From an uncultured Ruminococcus sp. (GTDB lineage: Bacteria > Bacillota > Clostridia > Oscillospirales > Ruminococcaceae), in the NCBI GenBank assembly GCA_946404705.1, contig CAMJES010000108.1, positions 1 to 7,144 of the forward strand: a stretch of 7,144 nt of DNA, written 5' to 3'. Below are positions 1 through 6,527 of this stretch, one piece after another. Position numbers and translations under genes: made by a program. The notes beneath the pieces are model-generated. The model had not been told where the DNA came from and made no database searches. It saw nothing but the letters and a program-made list of their open reading frames with translations. Every line of letters begins with the position of its first letter. Positions within the stretch are counted from its first letter, which is position 1.

Positions 1-42
1 AAAAGCGTGGACGTAAACTTTTGTCCGCTTCGCGGTTTTAAC
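1..42 (-). repeat. Core repeat copy A
   Basis: On the minus strand this copy reads GTTAAAACCGCGAAGCGG and continues through AAAGTTTACGTCCACGC to a T-run. It nearly matches copy B (one difference, in the CCGCG[A/G]AGCGG core). The core contains a mini-hairpin, CCGC-TTC-GCGG (25-35 on plus). It lies downstream of nadA. The sequence runs into the window edge, so a facing partner copy, as at 2422-2505, may lie to the left. Confidence 0.85.
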
Positions 43-64
43 GACAAATGTCAGCGTTACAATA

Positions 65-85
65 ATTCCGCATTCCGCATTCTGA
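65..85 (-). repeat. Heptamer tandem array at the nadA 3' end
   Basis: On the plus strand, three 7-bp units read ATTCCGC, ATTCCGC and ATTCTGA, followed by a degenerate fourth (ATTAATT), ending just before the nadA stop codon. The array is 22 bp from core repeat copy A. Confidence 0.7.
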
Positions 86-95
86 ATTAATTCTG

Positions 96-1007
96 TTATC
101 CCAGCTCCAGCATTCTGTCAATGCACACAGAAGCTCGTTTTATTTGCTCTTCGGGCATTTCTATGACAAGTCCGCCTTTGCCCGTAAGGCAGTTATATAC
201 ATCAACAAGCGTTGTGGACTTCATATTCGGGCAGATAAGGTGCTTTGAAAGCGGATAGAAATTCTTATCCGGACAGATATACTGCAGATGCTCTGCGATG
301 GATATCTCCGTTCCGATAATGAACTCCTTCGCATCGGACTGCTTTGCAAAATTCACGATACCCGAGGTCGAACCTATGTAATCGGCGTGTTTGCAGACGG
401 CAGGCTGGCACTCGGGATGGACGAGGACAAGCGCTTCGGGGTGCTTCTCCTTTGCTTCAAGCACCTGTTTCTCGGTAACTGCTGCGTGTACGGGACAGCC
501 GCCCTGCACAAGCTTGAAATTCTTCTCGGGGAGCTGATCTCTTACAAATGCGCCGAGGTTGCAGTCGGGGATAAAAAGTATATCTTTGGCATCAAGCTTT
601 TTGCATATTTCAACTGCGGAGCTTGAAGTCACGCAGACATCGGCGTATTCTTTGAGTGCGGCGGTCGTATTGATATATGCAACCACCGTATACTCGGGGT
701 ACATCTGCTTAAGCTGAACAAGCTCGTCTGCGGATATCTGCTCCGCCATAGGACAGCCTGCGTCGGGGCAGGAGAGTATGACTTTTTTCTGCGGCGAAAG
801 TATCTTGCAGGTTTCCGCCATAAAATGCACTCCGCACATAATAAGCGTATCGTTTTTATCCTCGGCGGCAAGCTGCGAAAGCTTAAACGAGTCGCCCGTA
901 TAGTCGGCTATTTCCTGAATTTCCTCCGCTTCATAGCTGTGGGCGAGGATAGTTACGCCCTTTTCTTTTTTTAGCTTAAGAATTTCCTGCTGAATATCCT
1001 TTATCAT
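96..1007 (-). CDS. nadA: Quinolinate synthase NadA
   Basis: The 303-residue product condenses iminoaspartate with dihydroxyacetone phosphate to give quinolinate, a step of de novo NAD synthesis in the cytoplasm. It is full length for the compact NadA type. Three cysteines match the expected [4Fe-4S] ligands: C85 in AGCP, C171 in GGCPVHAAVT and C259 in CPNMKSTT. Substrate-site motifs are visible: H23 and Y25 in AHSYE, GVHFMAETCKIL (59-70), Y111 and N113 in YINT, TSSSA (127-131), PDCNLG (147-152), HPEC (197-200) and TE (233-234). The ATG at 1007 has a good Shine-Dalgarno (AAAGGAG, 8 nt away). The gene follows the AI-2E transporter gene by 5 nt. NadA normally needs L-aspartate oxidase (NadB) and NadC; neither is in the window, although one could lie left of position 1. 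The family call is secure. Confidence 0.96.
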   Translation of the reverse strand: MIKDIQQEILKLKKEKGVTILAHSYEAEEIQEIADYTGDSFKLSQLAAEDKNDTLIMCGVHFMAETCKILSPQKKVILSCPDAGCPMAEQISADELVQLKQMYPEYTVVAYINTTAALKEYADVCVTSSSAVEICKKLDAKDILFIPDCNLGAFVRDQLPEKNFKLVQGGCPVHAAVTEKQVLEAKEKHPEALVLVHPECQPAVCKHADYIGSTSGIVNFAKQSDAKEFIIGTEISIAEHLQYICPDKNFYPLSKHLICPNMKSTTLVDVYNCLTGKGGLVIEMPEEQIKRASVCIDRMLELG

Positions 1008-1012
1008 TATTT

Positions 1013-2317
1013 TTACTCCTTTTTATCATCTTCTGAAGCGTCATCCGAATTCTCCTGCGGCTTGGTTTTCTTGGACTTAAACACAAGAGAAAGCGGCTTA
1101 TGCATAATATCCTGCTTTTCGGTATCCACGGGGATATCTCCTACATAATAGTCCGCTGTTCTGGTCGAAAGTCCTTTCCTTGCAAGCAGGAAGTTGACAA
1201 TATCGCGAACGAGCGAATAAATAACCGCAAAAATCGGAACTCCGAGTATCATTCCCGCAAATCCGAACAGACCGCCGCCGACAAAGATAGCGAACATTAC
1301 CCAGAACGGCGAAAGTCCGGTAGAGTCGCCGAGTATCTTCGGGCCTAAGATATTTCCGTCAAACTGTTGGAGTATGATTATAAAGATAACAAACGGGATA
1401 ACCTGCCTCGGAGCGGCGAAGAGAAGCAGAAAAGCGCTCGGAATCGCGCCGATGAACGGCCCGAAGAACGGGATTATGTTCGTAACGCCGATAACAACGC
1501 TGATAAGTGCAACGAAGTCCATTTTCATGATTGACATACAGATAAATGTGAGAATGCCGATGATGGTCGAATCAATAAGCTTGCCCGAAATAAAACCGCT
1601 GAGCATTTTATTCGTGCGTGAAGCGACGCCGTAGACAGCGTTTTTGCCGCCCTCGGGGAGAATAGCCGCAACGATCTTGCGCAGCTGAGCGATAAATTTT
1701 TCCTTGCTGAAAAGAAGATATATCGCAACGATAAAGCCGATAACGAAGTCCTTAATGCCGACAATAAAGCCGAGCGCGCCGTCCTTGAGCTTTATGGCAA
1801 GCTCACCGAGCTTCGGAACGAGGTCGTTAATAAATTCGGTAAGTTTCGGCTGAAGATTGTCAAACTGCGTCTGAACAAAGGAGTAAATATCGGGGTAGTC
1901 CTCAACGAATTTGTATATCCAGCTTTCGAAATTATTCAGATAGGAATTGAAGTTTCGGGCAATGCCGATAATACTTTCAACGACCTGCGGAAGAAGTATC
2001 GCAACGATGGCGAACAGCACGGCAACAAGCGAGAGCAGACCGAATGCAACGCTGAGAGAGCGAACGAGCTTGCTCCGCGGCTTGTTCCGTTCAAAGCATT
2101 TGCTGAAAACGCGCTCGAAGAATTTCATCAGCGGATTGACGATATAAGCAATAACAATGCCCCAAGTCACCGGAGCGATCACCTTGGCAAACGAAGCGAG
2201 CGCACCGCTTATGACAGCGTTTTTCTGCACAACTACAACAAGCAGAAGGCAGATAGCAAACGTCACGACAGCATAGAATGAAACTGTTGCATATTTATGA
2301 TTATATTCTATCTTCAT
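1013..2317 (-). CDS. AI-2E family transporter (integral membrane protein)
   Basis: This 434-residue polytopic membrane protein belongs to the AI-2E/UPF0118 exporter family. Family members have been linked to autoinducer-2 export and to Na+/H+ antiport, so the substrate cannot be read from sequence. Hydrophobic segments lie near residues 12-31, 45-62, 88-115, 182-204, 250-276, 277-300, 305-318 and 338-370. The long, mostly hydrophilic region at about 116-180 is the usual family loop. Conserved family stretches are GVTNIIPFFGPFIGAIP (277-293) and NILGPKILGDSTGLSP (322-337). The C-terminal tail (about 400-434) is hydrophilic, with a lysine patch and then an acidic end (DDASEDDKKE), and is probably cytoplasmic. 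The ATG at 2317 has AAAGGA 7 nt upstream. It is the first gene of a two-gene operon with nadA, behind the promoter at 2360-2388. The family is certain; the transported compound is unknown. Confidence 0.9.
   Translation of the reverse strand: MKIEYNHKYATVSFYAVVTFAICLLLVVVVQKNAVISGALASFAKVIAPVTWGIVIAYIVNPLMKFFERVFSKCFERNKPRSKLVRSLSVAFGLLSLVAVLFAIVAILLPQVVESIIGIARNFNSYLNNFESWIYKFVEDYPDIYSFVQTQFDNLQPKLTEFINDLVPKLGELAIKLKDGALGFIVGIKDFVIGFIVAIYLLFSKEKFIAQLRKIVAAILPEGGKNAVYGVASRTNKMLSGFISGKLIDSTIIGILTFICMSIMKMDFVALISVVIGVTNIIPFFGPFIGAIPSAFLLLFAAPRQVIPFVIFIIILQQFDGNILGPKILGDSTGLSPFWVMFAIFVGGGLFGFAGMILGVPIFAVIYSLVRDIVNFLLARKGLSTRTADYYVGDIPVDTEKQDIMHKPLSLVFKSKKTKPQENSDDASEDDKKE
1016..1022 (-). promoter_or_regulatory. 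nadA Shine-Dalgarno inside the end of the upstream gene
   Basis: AAAGGAG lies 8 nt before the nadA ATG at 1007. It sits within the last codons of the AI-2E transporter gene and directly abuts that gene's TAA stop (1013-1015). Ribosomes finishing the transporter therefore cover the nadA initiation site, which suggests translational coupling. Confidence 0.8.
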
Positions 2318-2359
2318 ATTAACGTCCTTTGGATATGTGGTTATAAAATTTCACCTTAT

Positions 2360-2388
2360 ATTATAACATCATTTTCCGTATTTGTAAA
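2360..2388 (-). promoter_or_regulatory. Sigma-70-type promoter of the AI-2E transporter-nadA operon
   Basis: Read on the minus strand, a -35 box TTTACA (2383-2388) is separated by exactly 17 bp from a perfect -10 box TATAAT (2360-2365). Transcription would start near 2353, giving a leader of about 36 nt with AAAGGA at 2325-2330 before the ATG at 2317. I see no operator-like palindrome overlapping it. The palindromic repeat at 2422-2505 begins about 34 bp upstream of the -35 box. Confidence 0.8.
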
Positions 2389-2421
2389 GAACATTATGAA
2401 AATTTAATTCAGAAATAAGTA

Positions 2422-2464
2422 GTTAAAACCGCGGAGCGGACAAAAGTTTACGTCCACGCTTTTT
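2422..2464 (+). repeat. Core repeat copy B
   Basis: This plus-strand copy reads GTTAAAACCGCGGAGCGG and continues through CAAAAGTTTACGTCCACGC to a T-run. It abuts copy C in the opposite orientation. Its left flank has no heptamer array, but TTAATTCAGAA (2404-2414) is identical to 11 nt found beside the array next to copy A (80-90, minus strand). Confidence 0.85.
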
Positions 2465-2505
2465 AAAGGGTGGACGTAAACTTTCGTCCGCTTCGCGGTT
2501 TTAAC
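2465..2505 (-). repeat. Core repeat copy C
   Basis: This minus-strand copy reads GTTAAAACCGCGAAGCGG followed by ACGAAAGTTTACGTCCACCC. It differs from copy B at three positions. It lies in the 3' flank of the permease gene, with a heptamer array 23 bp away on its GTTAAAAC side. Confidence 0.85.
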
Positions 2506-2528
2506 GGAATACGTTGGCTTTGCAAATA

Positions 2529-2549
2529 ATTACGCATTACGAATTACGC
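2529..2549 (-). repeat. Heptamer tandem array at the permease 3' end
   Basis: On the plus strand, three units read ATTACGC, ATTACGA and ATTACGC. A degenerate fourth unit, ATTATTC (2550-2556), contains the permease stop codon. The period matches the array beside nadA, but the unit sequence differs. Confidence 0.75.
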
Positions 2550-2550
2550 A

Positions 2551-4932
2551 TTATTCAACCGCCGCTCCAATGCCATAGTATAATGACGTATTTTCGGCGT
2601 ATTTGTCCTTATCTTCGCTCGAAAGGAACACCTTTTCGGCGATTTCGGAGTATTCGGGAGGAATTATAAAGCTGTTTCCGTTAAGGGATATCGTATAGCA
2701 CAATTCGTCTGTTACATACTTTGACTGCATAACGCTGAACAACTCTTTCAGTTCGTCAGAATAATGAATGACATATCTTCCCTTATCCAAGACGTATTTA
2801 TCAAAGTATTCCGTGTTGGACATACCAATCTTCTGACAGTGCAGTACTCTTGACACGGAGTTGTCGAATGTATTTTCAGATATTGTGATCGACATTTTCG
2901 GGATACTTCCGTTGATGTAATTCTCCTCGTCAAGAATATAGTCAATATCAGCTTCAATTCCGTCAAGACAGCCGTGTTCCGCAAGGACTTTCAGCGTTTC
3001 GGTGAAGCTTCCGTCTATCTCCCAAGATGCCAATCCCGATATGTATATATTATAGCTTCTTTCCGTGCAGGGAGTGAGGTATTCCGCTGCAGTGCGGTTT
3101 ACGATATCGGCTGCAAGTGCGTCACGGAACTCCTCGTAAAACCCCTTGTCAACGAATTTTTTGATTCTTTTATCGACCATAGCCTGATAAACGACATTAT
3201 TCAACGGGTCGGACACATAGATATATACACCTCTCTGTTCGGGGTCGTCCGCTTTTCCCATAAATTCAGCCTGCGTTTTTCTGCTTTCAGCCAACTCATC
3301 GTATGGAGGAAAATCTTCTTTGATAAATTCCGCCGCCTGAACCTTGTATTCCTCCGAGGTTTCAACGTTCATAAGGCATCTTACCGCTTCGGCGGTCATA
3401 ACGGGAAAGCATTTTGTCTGCCTTATTCCGCTTTTAAGCTCGTGGCAGGCGGTCAGATAGGTATAAGCATAAGGAACATCGGAATCAAGAAGTATATTCT
3501 CCCAGTAACCATTATAAAGATCGTCCTTATCCTTGTTATTGCCTAAAGCTTCTTTCATTGCCGCAATAATGTCATTTTGAGCATTTAAGATATTTTCGAT
3601 ATTATTCCTGTCCTTTATTACAAAAGCTCCCCAAGCTTCATCTGCTCCGAAATATGTAAAGGATATGTTCGGAAATTCGTTGTAAACTCCACCGTAGCCG
3701 AGATATACCGTTTCAACCTCGTCAGCTTCAGGCATATTAAACTCTGCGCCAAAGCATCTTGTCGTGTTTATGACGTTAATGCAGATAAGGAACACGGCGA
3801 GCGTAGAAACAAATCTGACTGCGCCCCTCCAGAGCTTTTTAAGACCTCTGTTGGAGATTATCTCAAACAGCATATAGATACCGAAGCCTACCGCAAGAAC
3901 GCCAAAAAAGTATTTGTCGAACTGCTTTATCATATCCATATCGGGACCGAAAAAGATGATTTCCGCCGTAAAGAGCATAAGCGTTATCATAACAGCATAA
4001 ACGCCTCTGAAAACGAGCGGCTTTGAAACATCCTCGGCTCTGCGCTTTTTGTAAAAGCAGTATGCGAGTGCGAATACTGCCGCGGAGAACACTATCACTC
4101 CTGCCGCCCATGATAAAATCGGCACGGCTGAGTAATCATAAACGTTTTCGTATCCGATACCGCATATCAGCATTAAAAGTCCGCCTGCGGGAGATGTCCA
4201 CGAAAGAATATGAAGATACGGCTTGCTAAAATCAAGCATAAATCTTTCACGGAATACTCTTTCAAATAATATGATAAGAAAAGCAGGAATAGCGCCGTTT
4301 AAGAGTATCGTCTGAGCAACAGCGTCAAACAGCGTTCCGCTGCATACCGTTACAAGGACGGTCAGCGTGTACAGCATTATCATTAGCAGTATTCCGCCGA
4401 TGAATAAACGTCCGTATGCAGGAAGAGCCTTTCCGAAGCTTTCGCAGATATACGGTGAAAGCCACTCTTCCCCAAGGCTGTTGGTTTTTAAAAGCGTGAA
4501 TTCGTGTCCGTCATAGCCGATAAGTCCGACAGCAAAGAGTATAACGCTCGGTATCTGAGACGCCAAAAACGGCAGTATGTAGGAAACCAGTCCCGAAAGA
4601 TAATCTGACAAGAACCTTTGCTTCATCGAAAGCGGCGCAGAAAGGCTCATATCCACCTGATTTTTGTTGAAAAGATAGCGGAAGTTCGTAAATGCAACGA
4701 TTATGCCAAGCGCGCCTGCCAAAGCTGTCGCTCCGCCTGCAATATACAGAACGCTCTCGCTCGGCGTATTTGAAATGTGATTTGTGATGTTATACATCAT
4801 GTTTATTAGCATCGCAGGCGCACCGAGCAGATGAAGCAGTAAGAATATCAGCGAGTATTTTCGGCAGGTCTTTATGTTCCAGTATCCGTTGTGAACGGAC
4901 GGAGAGTATTTATTCAACGCCTTTGAAGTCAT
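2551..4932 (-). CDS. ABC-2-type transporter permease with large C-terminal soluble domain
   Basis: This 793-residue protein is the membrane partner of the ATPase encoded just upstream. Hydrophobic segments lie near 27-47, 61-82, 114-137, 174-197, 208-223, 247-261, 271-292, 308-328, 339-359 and 370-389. The stretch SLSAPLSMKQRFLSDYLSGL (96-115) resembles the SLP...R..LF.SNYLAGL motif I associate with permeases of GntR-linked ABC systems. Positive clusters (KKRR 295-298; K365-R373) lie on the presumed inner face, which places residues of about 391-793 outside the cell. That domain is hydrophilic and rich in acidic and aromatic residues, with no motif I recognise; family members of this layout may carry a DUF6449-type domain, which is a recollection and not a demonstrated match. 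I chose the ATG at 4932, with GGAGG 9 nt upstream, over in-frame starts at 4953 and 4971, whose upstream sites are weaker. The start overlaps the ATPase gene by 23 nt. The substrate is unknown; the operon suggests envelope stress or peptide antibiotics. Confidence 0.85.
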   Translation of the reverse strand: MTSKALNKYSPSVHNGYWNIKTCRKYSLIFLLLHLLGAPAMLINMMYNITNHISNTPSESVLYIAGGATALAGALGIIVAFTNFRYLFNKNQVDMSLSAPLSMKQRFLSDYLSGLVSYILPFLASQIPSVILFAVGLIGYDGHEFTLLKTNSLGEEWLSPYICESFGKALPAYGRLFIGGILLMIMLYTLTVLVTVCSGTLFDAVAQTILLNGAIPAFLIILFERVFRERFMLDFSKPYLHILSWTSPAGGLLMLICGIGYENVYDYSAVPILSWAAGVIVFSAAVFALAYCFYKKRRAEDVSKPLVFRGVYAVMITLMLFTAEIIFFGPDMDMIKQFDKYFFGVLAVGFGIYMLFEIISNRGLKKLWRGAVRFVSTLAVFLICINVINTTRCFGAEFNMPEADEVETVYLGYGGVYNEFPNISFTYFGADEAWGAFVIKDRNNIENILNAQNDIIAAMKEALGNNKDKDDLYNGYWENILLDSDVPYAYTYLTACHELKSGIRQTKCFPVMTAEAVRCLMNVETSEEYKVQAAEFIKEDFPPYDELAESRKTQAEFMGKADDPEQRGVYIYVSDPLNNVVYQAMVDKRIKKFVDKGFYEEFRDALAADIVNRTAAEYLTPCTERSYNIYISGLASWEIDGSFTETLKVLAEHGCLDGIEADIDYILDEENYINGSIPKMSITISENTFDNSVSRVLHCQKIGMSNTEYFDKYVLDKGRYVIHYSDELKELFSVMQSKYVTDELCYTISLNGNSFIIPPEYSEIAEKVFLSSEDKDKYAENTSLYYGIGAAVE

Positions 4933-5806
4933 ATCCCATTTCCTCCATTTCATAGATGAAAATTTCCTCAAGTGTAAGAGGTATCATATCAAAAATCTTC
5001 GGTTCTTTCTTTTTAACGGCTTCGGTGACAGTTTCTTCATCGCCCTTTGCAATCATATATGTAAGACTGCCGTTTTTCTCAAAATGCAGTATCTCAAGCC
5101 CCTCAAAATCGTCCTTGCAAAAGTCCTTTTCAAACGCCGCCTGAATTTTGTGAACGCCGCCTTTTAAGCTGTCAAGGTCGCGGCAGAAAAGCACCTTTCC
5201 TTTGTGCATAAGCGCCGCCGAATCGCATATCTCGTTTATCTCTTTGAGGTTGTGCGAGGAAATCACCGCCGTCAGCTTTCGGTCAAGCATCGCATCGACG
5301 AGCATACGCTTTACAATGTTGCGCATAGTCGGGTCAAGTCCGTCAAAGGCTTCGTCAAGGAAAAGATACTCCGTTTTGCAGGCAAGCCCAGTCATAACGA
5401 CCGCCTGCCGCTTCATTCCCTTTGAGAATTTGTCCATCTTCTTTCGTTCGGGGAGCTTTATCGTGTCGTTGAGCTTGTCGAAAAGCTCGGGGGAGAAGTT
5501 CGGGTAAAATCCACCGTAGTATTTTTTCATCTCGGCAAGAGTCATACCGCCGAACTGCACCGTTTCATCGTTGATAAAGAATACCTTGCGCTTGACCTCG
5601 GCATTATCGAAAACGCTCTCACCGTCAATTTCGACCGTTCCGCCGTCCGCTTCGTAAATTCCCGATAAAAGACGGAGAACTGTGGATTTTCCTGCACCGT
5701 TAGAGCCTAAAAGCCCGAACGCCGTACCGTTTTCGACCGTAAGATCAACACCGTCAAGAGCGGTAAAATCCTCAAACCGCTTTGTAACACCCTTTAATTC
5801 AATCAT
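4910..5806 (-). CDS. ABC transporter ATP-binding protein, YtrB-like
   Basis: A 298-residue cytoplasmic ATPase that should power the adjacent permease. The nucleotide-binding domain fills about residues 1-215: Walker A GSNGAGKST (34-42, K40), signature FSKGMKRQ (127-134, a degenerate LSGGQ), Walker B YLFLDE (147-152, catalytic E152), D-loop GLDP (156-159) and switch histidine H185 in SSHNLKEI. Where the usual Q-loop glutamine is expected, the sequence reads FFINDE (76-81), and YYGGFYPNFS (96-105) follows; this pattern is typical of ATPases paired with YtrA-type GntR regulators. Residues of about 215-298 form a C-terminal extension of unassigned role. The ATG at 5806 is preferred because AAAGGA lies 8 nt upstream. 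A longer in-frame reading from 5848 would add 14 residues, overlap the end of the peptidase gene and lack family similarity. It sits 19 nt after the peptidase gene. Confidence 0.93.
   Translation of the reverse strand: MIELKGVTKRFEDFTALDGVDLTVENGTAFGLLGSNGAGKSTVLRLLSGIYEADGGTVEIDGESVFDNAEVKRKVFFINDETVQFGGMTLAEMKKYYGGFYPNFSPELFDKLNDTIKLPERKKMDKFSKGMKRQAVVMTGLACKTEYLFLDEAFDGLDPTMRNIVKRMLVDAMLDRKLTAVISSHNLKEINEICDSAALMHKGKVLFCRDLDSLKGGVHKIQAAFEKDFCKDDFEGLEILHFEKNGSLTYMIAKGDEETVTEAVKKKEPKIFDMIPLTLEEIFIYEMEEMGYDFKGVE
4942..4946 (-). promoter_or_regulatory. Shine-Dalgarno that fixes the permease start
   Basis: GGAGG lies 9 nt upstream of the ATG at 4932, inside the last codons of the ATPase gene. 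It is the best site among the three in-frame starts (4971, 4953, 4932) and implies a 23-nt overlap with the ATPase gene. Confidence 0.8.
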
Positions 5807-5814
5807 AAATCTGT

Positions 5815-5820
5815 TCCTTT
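5815..5820 (-). promoter_or_regulatory. Shine-Dalgarno that fixes the ATPase start
   Basis: AAAGGA lies 8 nt before the ATG at 5806, in the short gap after the peptidase stop codon. It supports the shorter 298-residue ATPase beginning MIELKGVTKRF. Confidence 0.78.
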
Positions 5821-5825
5821 CTGAA

Positions 5826-6527
5826 TTATAGTTCAAGATATTCTTCAAGGCATAAGCCTTGTTCGTGTATATCCGCCGCAGCCTCCGATCCTACATACCG
5901 GTAATGCCAAGGCTCATATTCAAAACCTGTTATATTCGTTTTATCCTGCGGATAGCGTTGGATAAAACCGTATTTGTGCGCATTTTCTGCAAGCCAGCTG
6001 TAAACTTCTTCGTTGTCCGACTTGCTTTTGTCTGCAACAATGTCAACTGCAATACCCAACTCATGCTCGCTCATGCCCGGAGGAGCAACCAATTCCTCAG
6101 CAAGCTTTTTTGCAAGCTTTTCGCTGTATCCCTCGTTCAGATAAGCGTTTATTTTATCTTCCATCATCTGTTCCTGCTCTTCATTAGTGCGGTAACCTTC
6201 GTTTACAATAGGATAAATGCCTTCATCACGCATATCGTCAAACATCTTCTGCAGCTGAGGATATATCCGCGAATCAACATACTTTCCGCAGTCAAGCAAA
6301 ATAAGCTCTCCGTTGTAGCCGCACGATATCTTGTGTGTCCGGTTCACAAGTATCAGCATAGGGTCATTGGTTTTTTCAGCAGATACTTTTTTAACTTCAA
6401 TTTCGGGTGTGCTTTTCAGCTTGTAGTAAACAGCATTGCCCGAAAGAATGGTGACAGAAAGAAAAGCTATGCCAAAAAGCGCTGGAAAACTAAGCTTTTT
6501 TCTTTTATTTTTGTTCATTTTTTTCAT
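5826..6527 (-). CDS. Membrane-anchored M15B peptidoglycan carboxypeptidase, VanY/LdcB-like
   Basis: This 233-residue zinc peptidase should trim peptidoglycan stem peptides outside the membrane. A lysine- and arginine-rich start (2-11) and one hydrophobic helix (about 14-33) form a signal anchor with no obvious cleavage site or lipobox. The M15B catalytic domain covers about 55-225. Zinc and catalytic residues are all present: SEHELGIAVD (153-162) gives ligands H155 and D162, and EPWH (205-208) gives the catalytic base E205 and ligand H208. GYRT (111-114) with Q118 is the substrate-binding motif. Sequence alone does not separate D,D-carboxypeptidase (VanY) from L,D-carboxypeptidase (LdcB/DacB) activity. 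The ATG at 6527 has AAAGGA 8 nt upstream and overlaps the GntR gene by 23 nt; a TTG at 6533 is a less likely start. Its place between the regulator and the ABC genes ties it to the envelope-stress module. Confidence 0.9.
   Translation of the reverse strand: MKKMNKNKRKKLSFPALFGIAFLSVTILSGNAVYYKLKSTPEIEVKKVSAEKTNDPMLILVNRTHKISCGYNGELILLDCGKYVDSRIYPQLQKMFDDMRDEGIYPIVNEGYRTNEEQEQMMEDKINAYLNEGYSEKLAKKLAEELVAPPGMSEHELGIAVDIVADKSKSDNEEVYSWLAENAHKYGFIQRYPQDKTNITGFEYEPWHYRYVGSEAAADIHEQGLCLEEYLEL

Larger units (their letters stand above)
2422..2505. repeat. 84-bp near-perfect palindrome formed by copies B and C
   Basis: Copies B and C meet head-on, so the whole stretch can fold into one stem of about 40 bp. 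Mismatches occur only at 2434/2493, 2442/2485 and 2458/2469, with an A/T-rich turn near 2462-2465. It lies between the end of the ABC operon and the promoter of the transporter-nadA operon. It could stop transcription or protect RNA ends, but there is no proper T-run after the stem, so I do not call it a classical terminator. Confidence 0.9.

Noticed and set aside
288..626. Plus-strand open frame of 112 codons inside nadA
   Set aside because: It is antisense to conserved NadA residues, including the cluster-ligand region, and has no supporting signals.
2318..2353. Riboswitch or NAD-type leader before the transporter-nadA operon
   Set aside because: The predicted leader is only about 36 nt, too short and too AT-rich for a known aptamer plus expression platform.
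2422..2505. Classical rho-independent terminator or CRISPR repeat
   Set aside because: The stem is long enough, but no T-run follows it on either strand. The copies are inverted pairs and scattered singles, not regularly spaced direct repeats with spacers.
2974..3546. Plus-strand open frame of 190 codons opposite the permease gene
   Set aside because: It is a shadow of the permease coding strand. Its composition reflects antisense codons, and there are no initiation signals.
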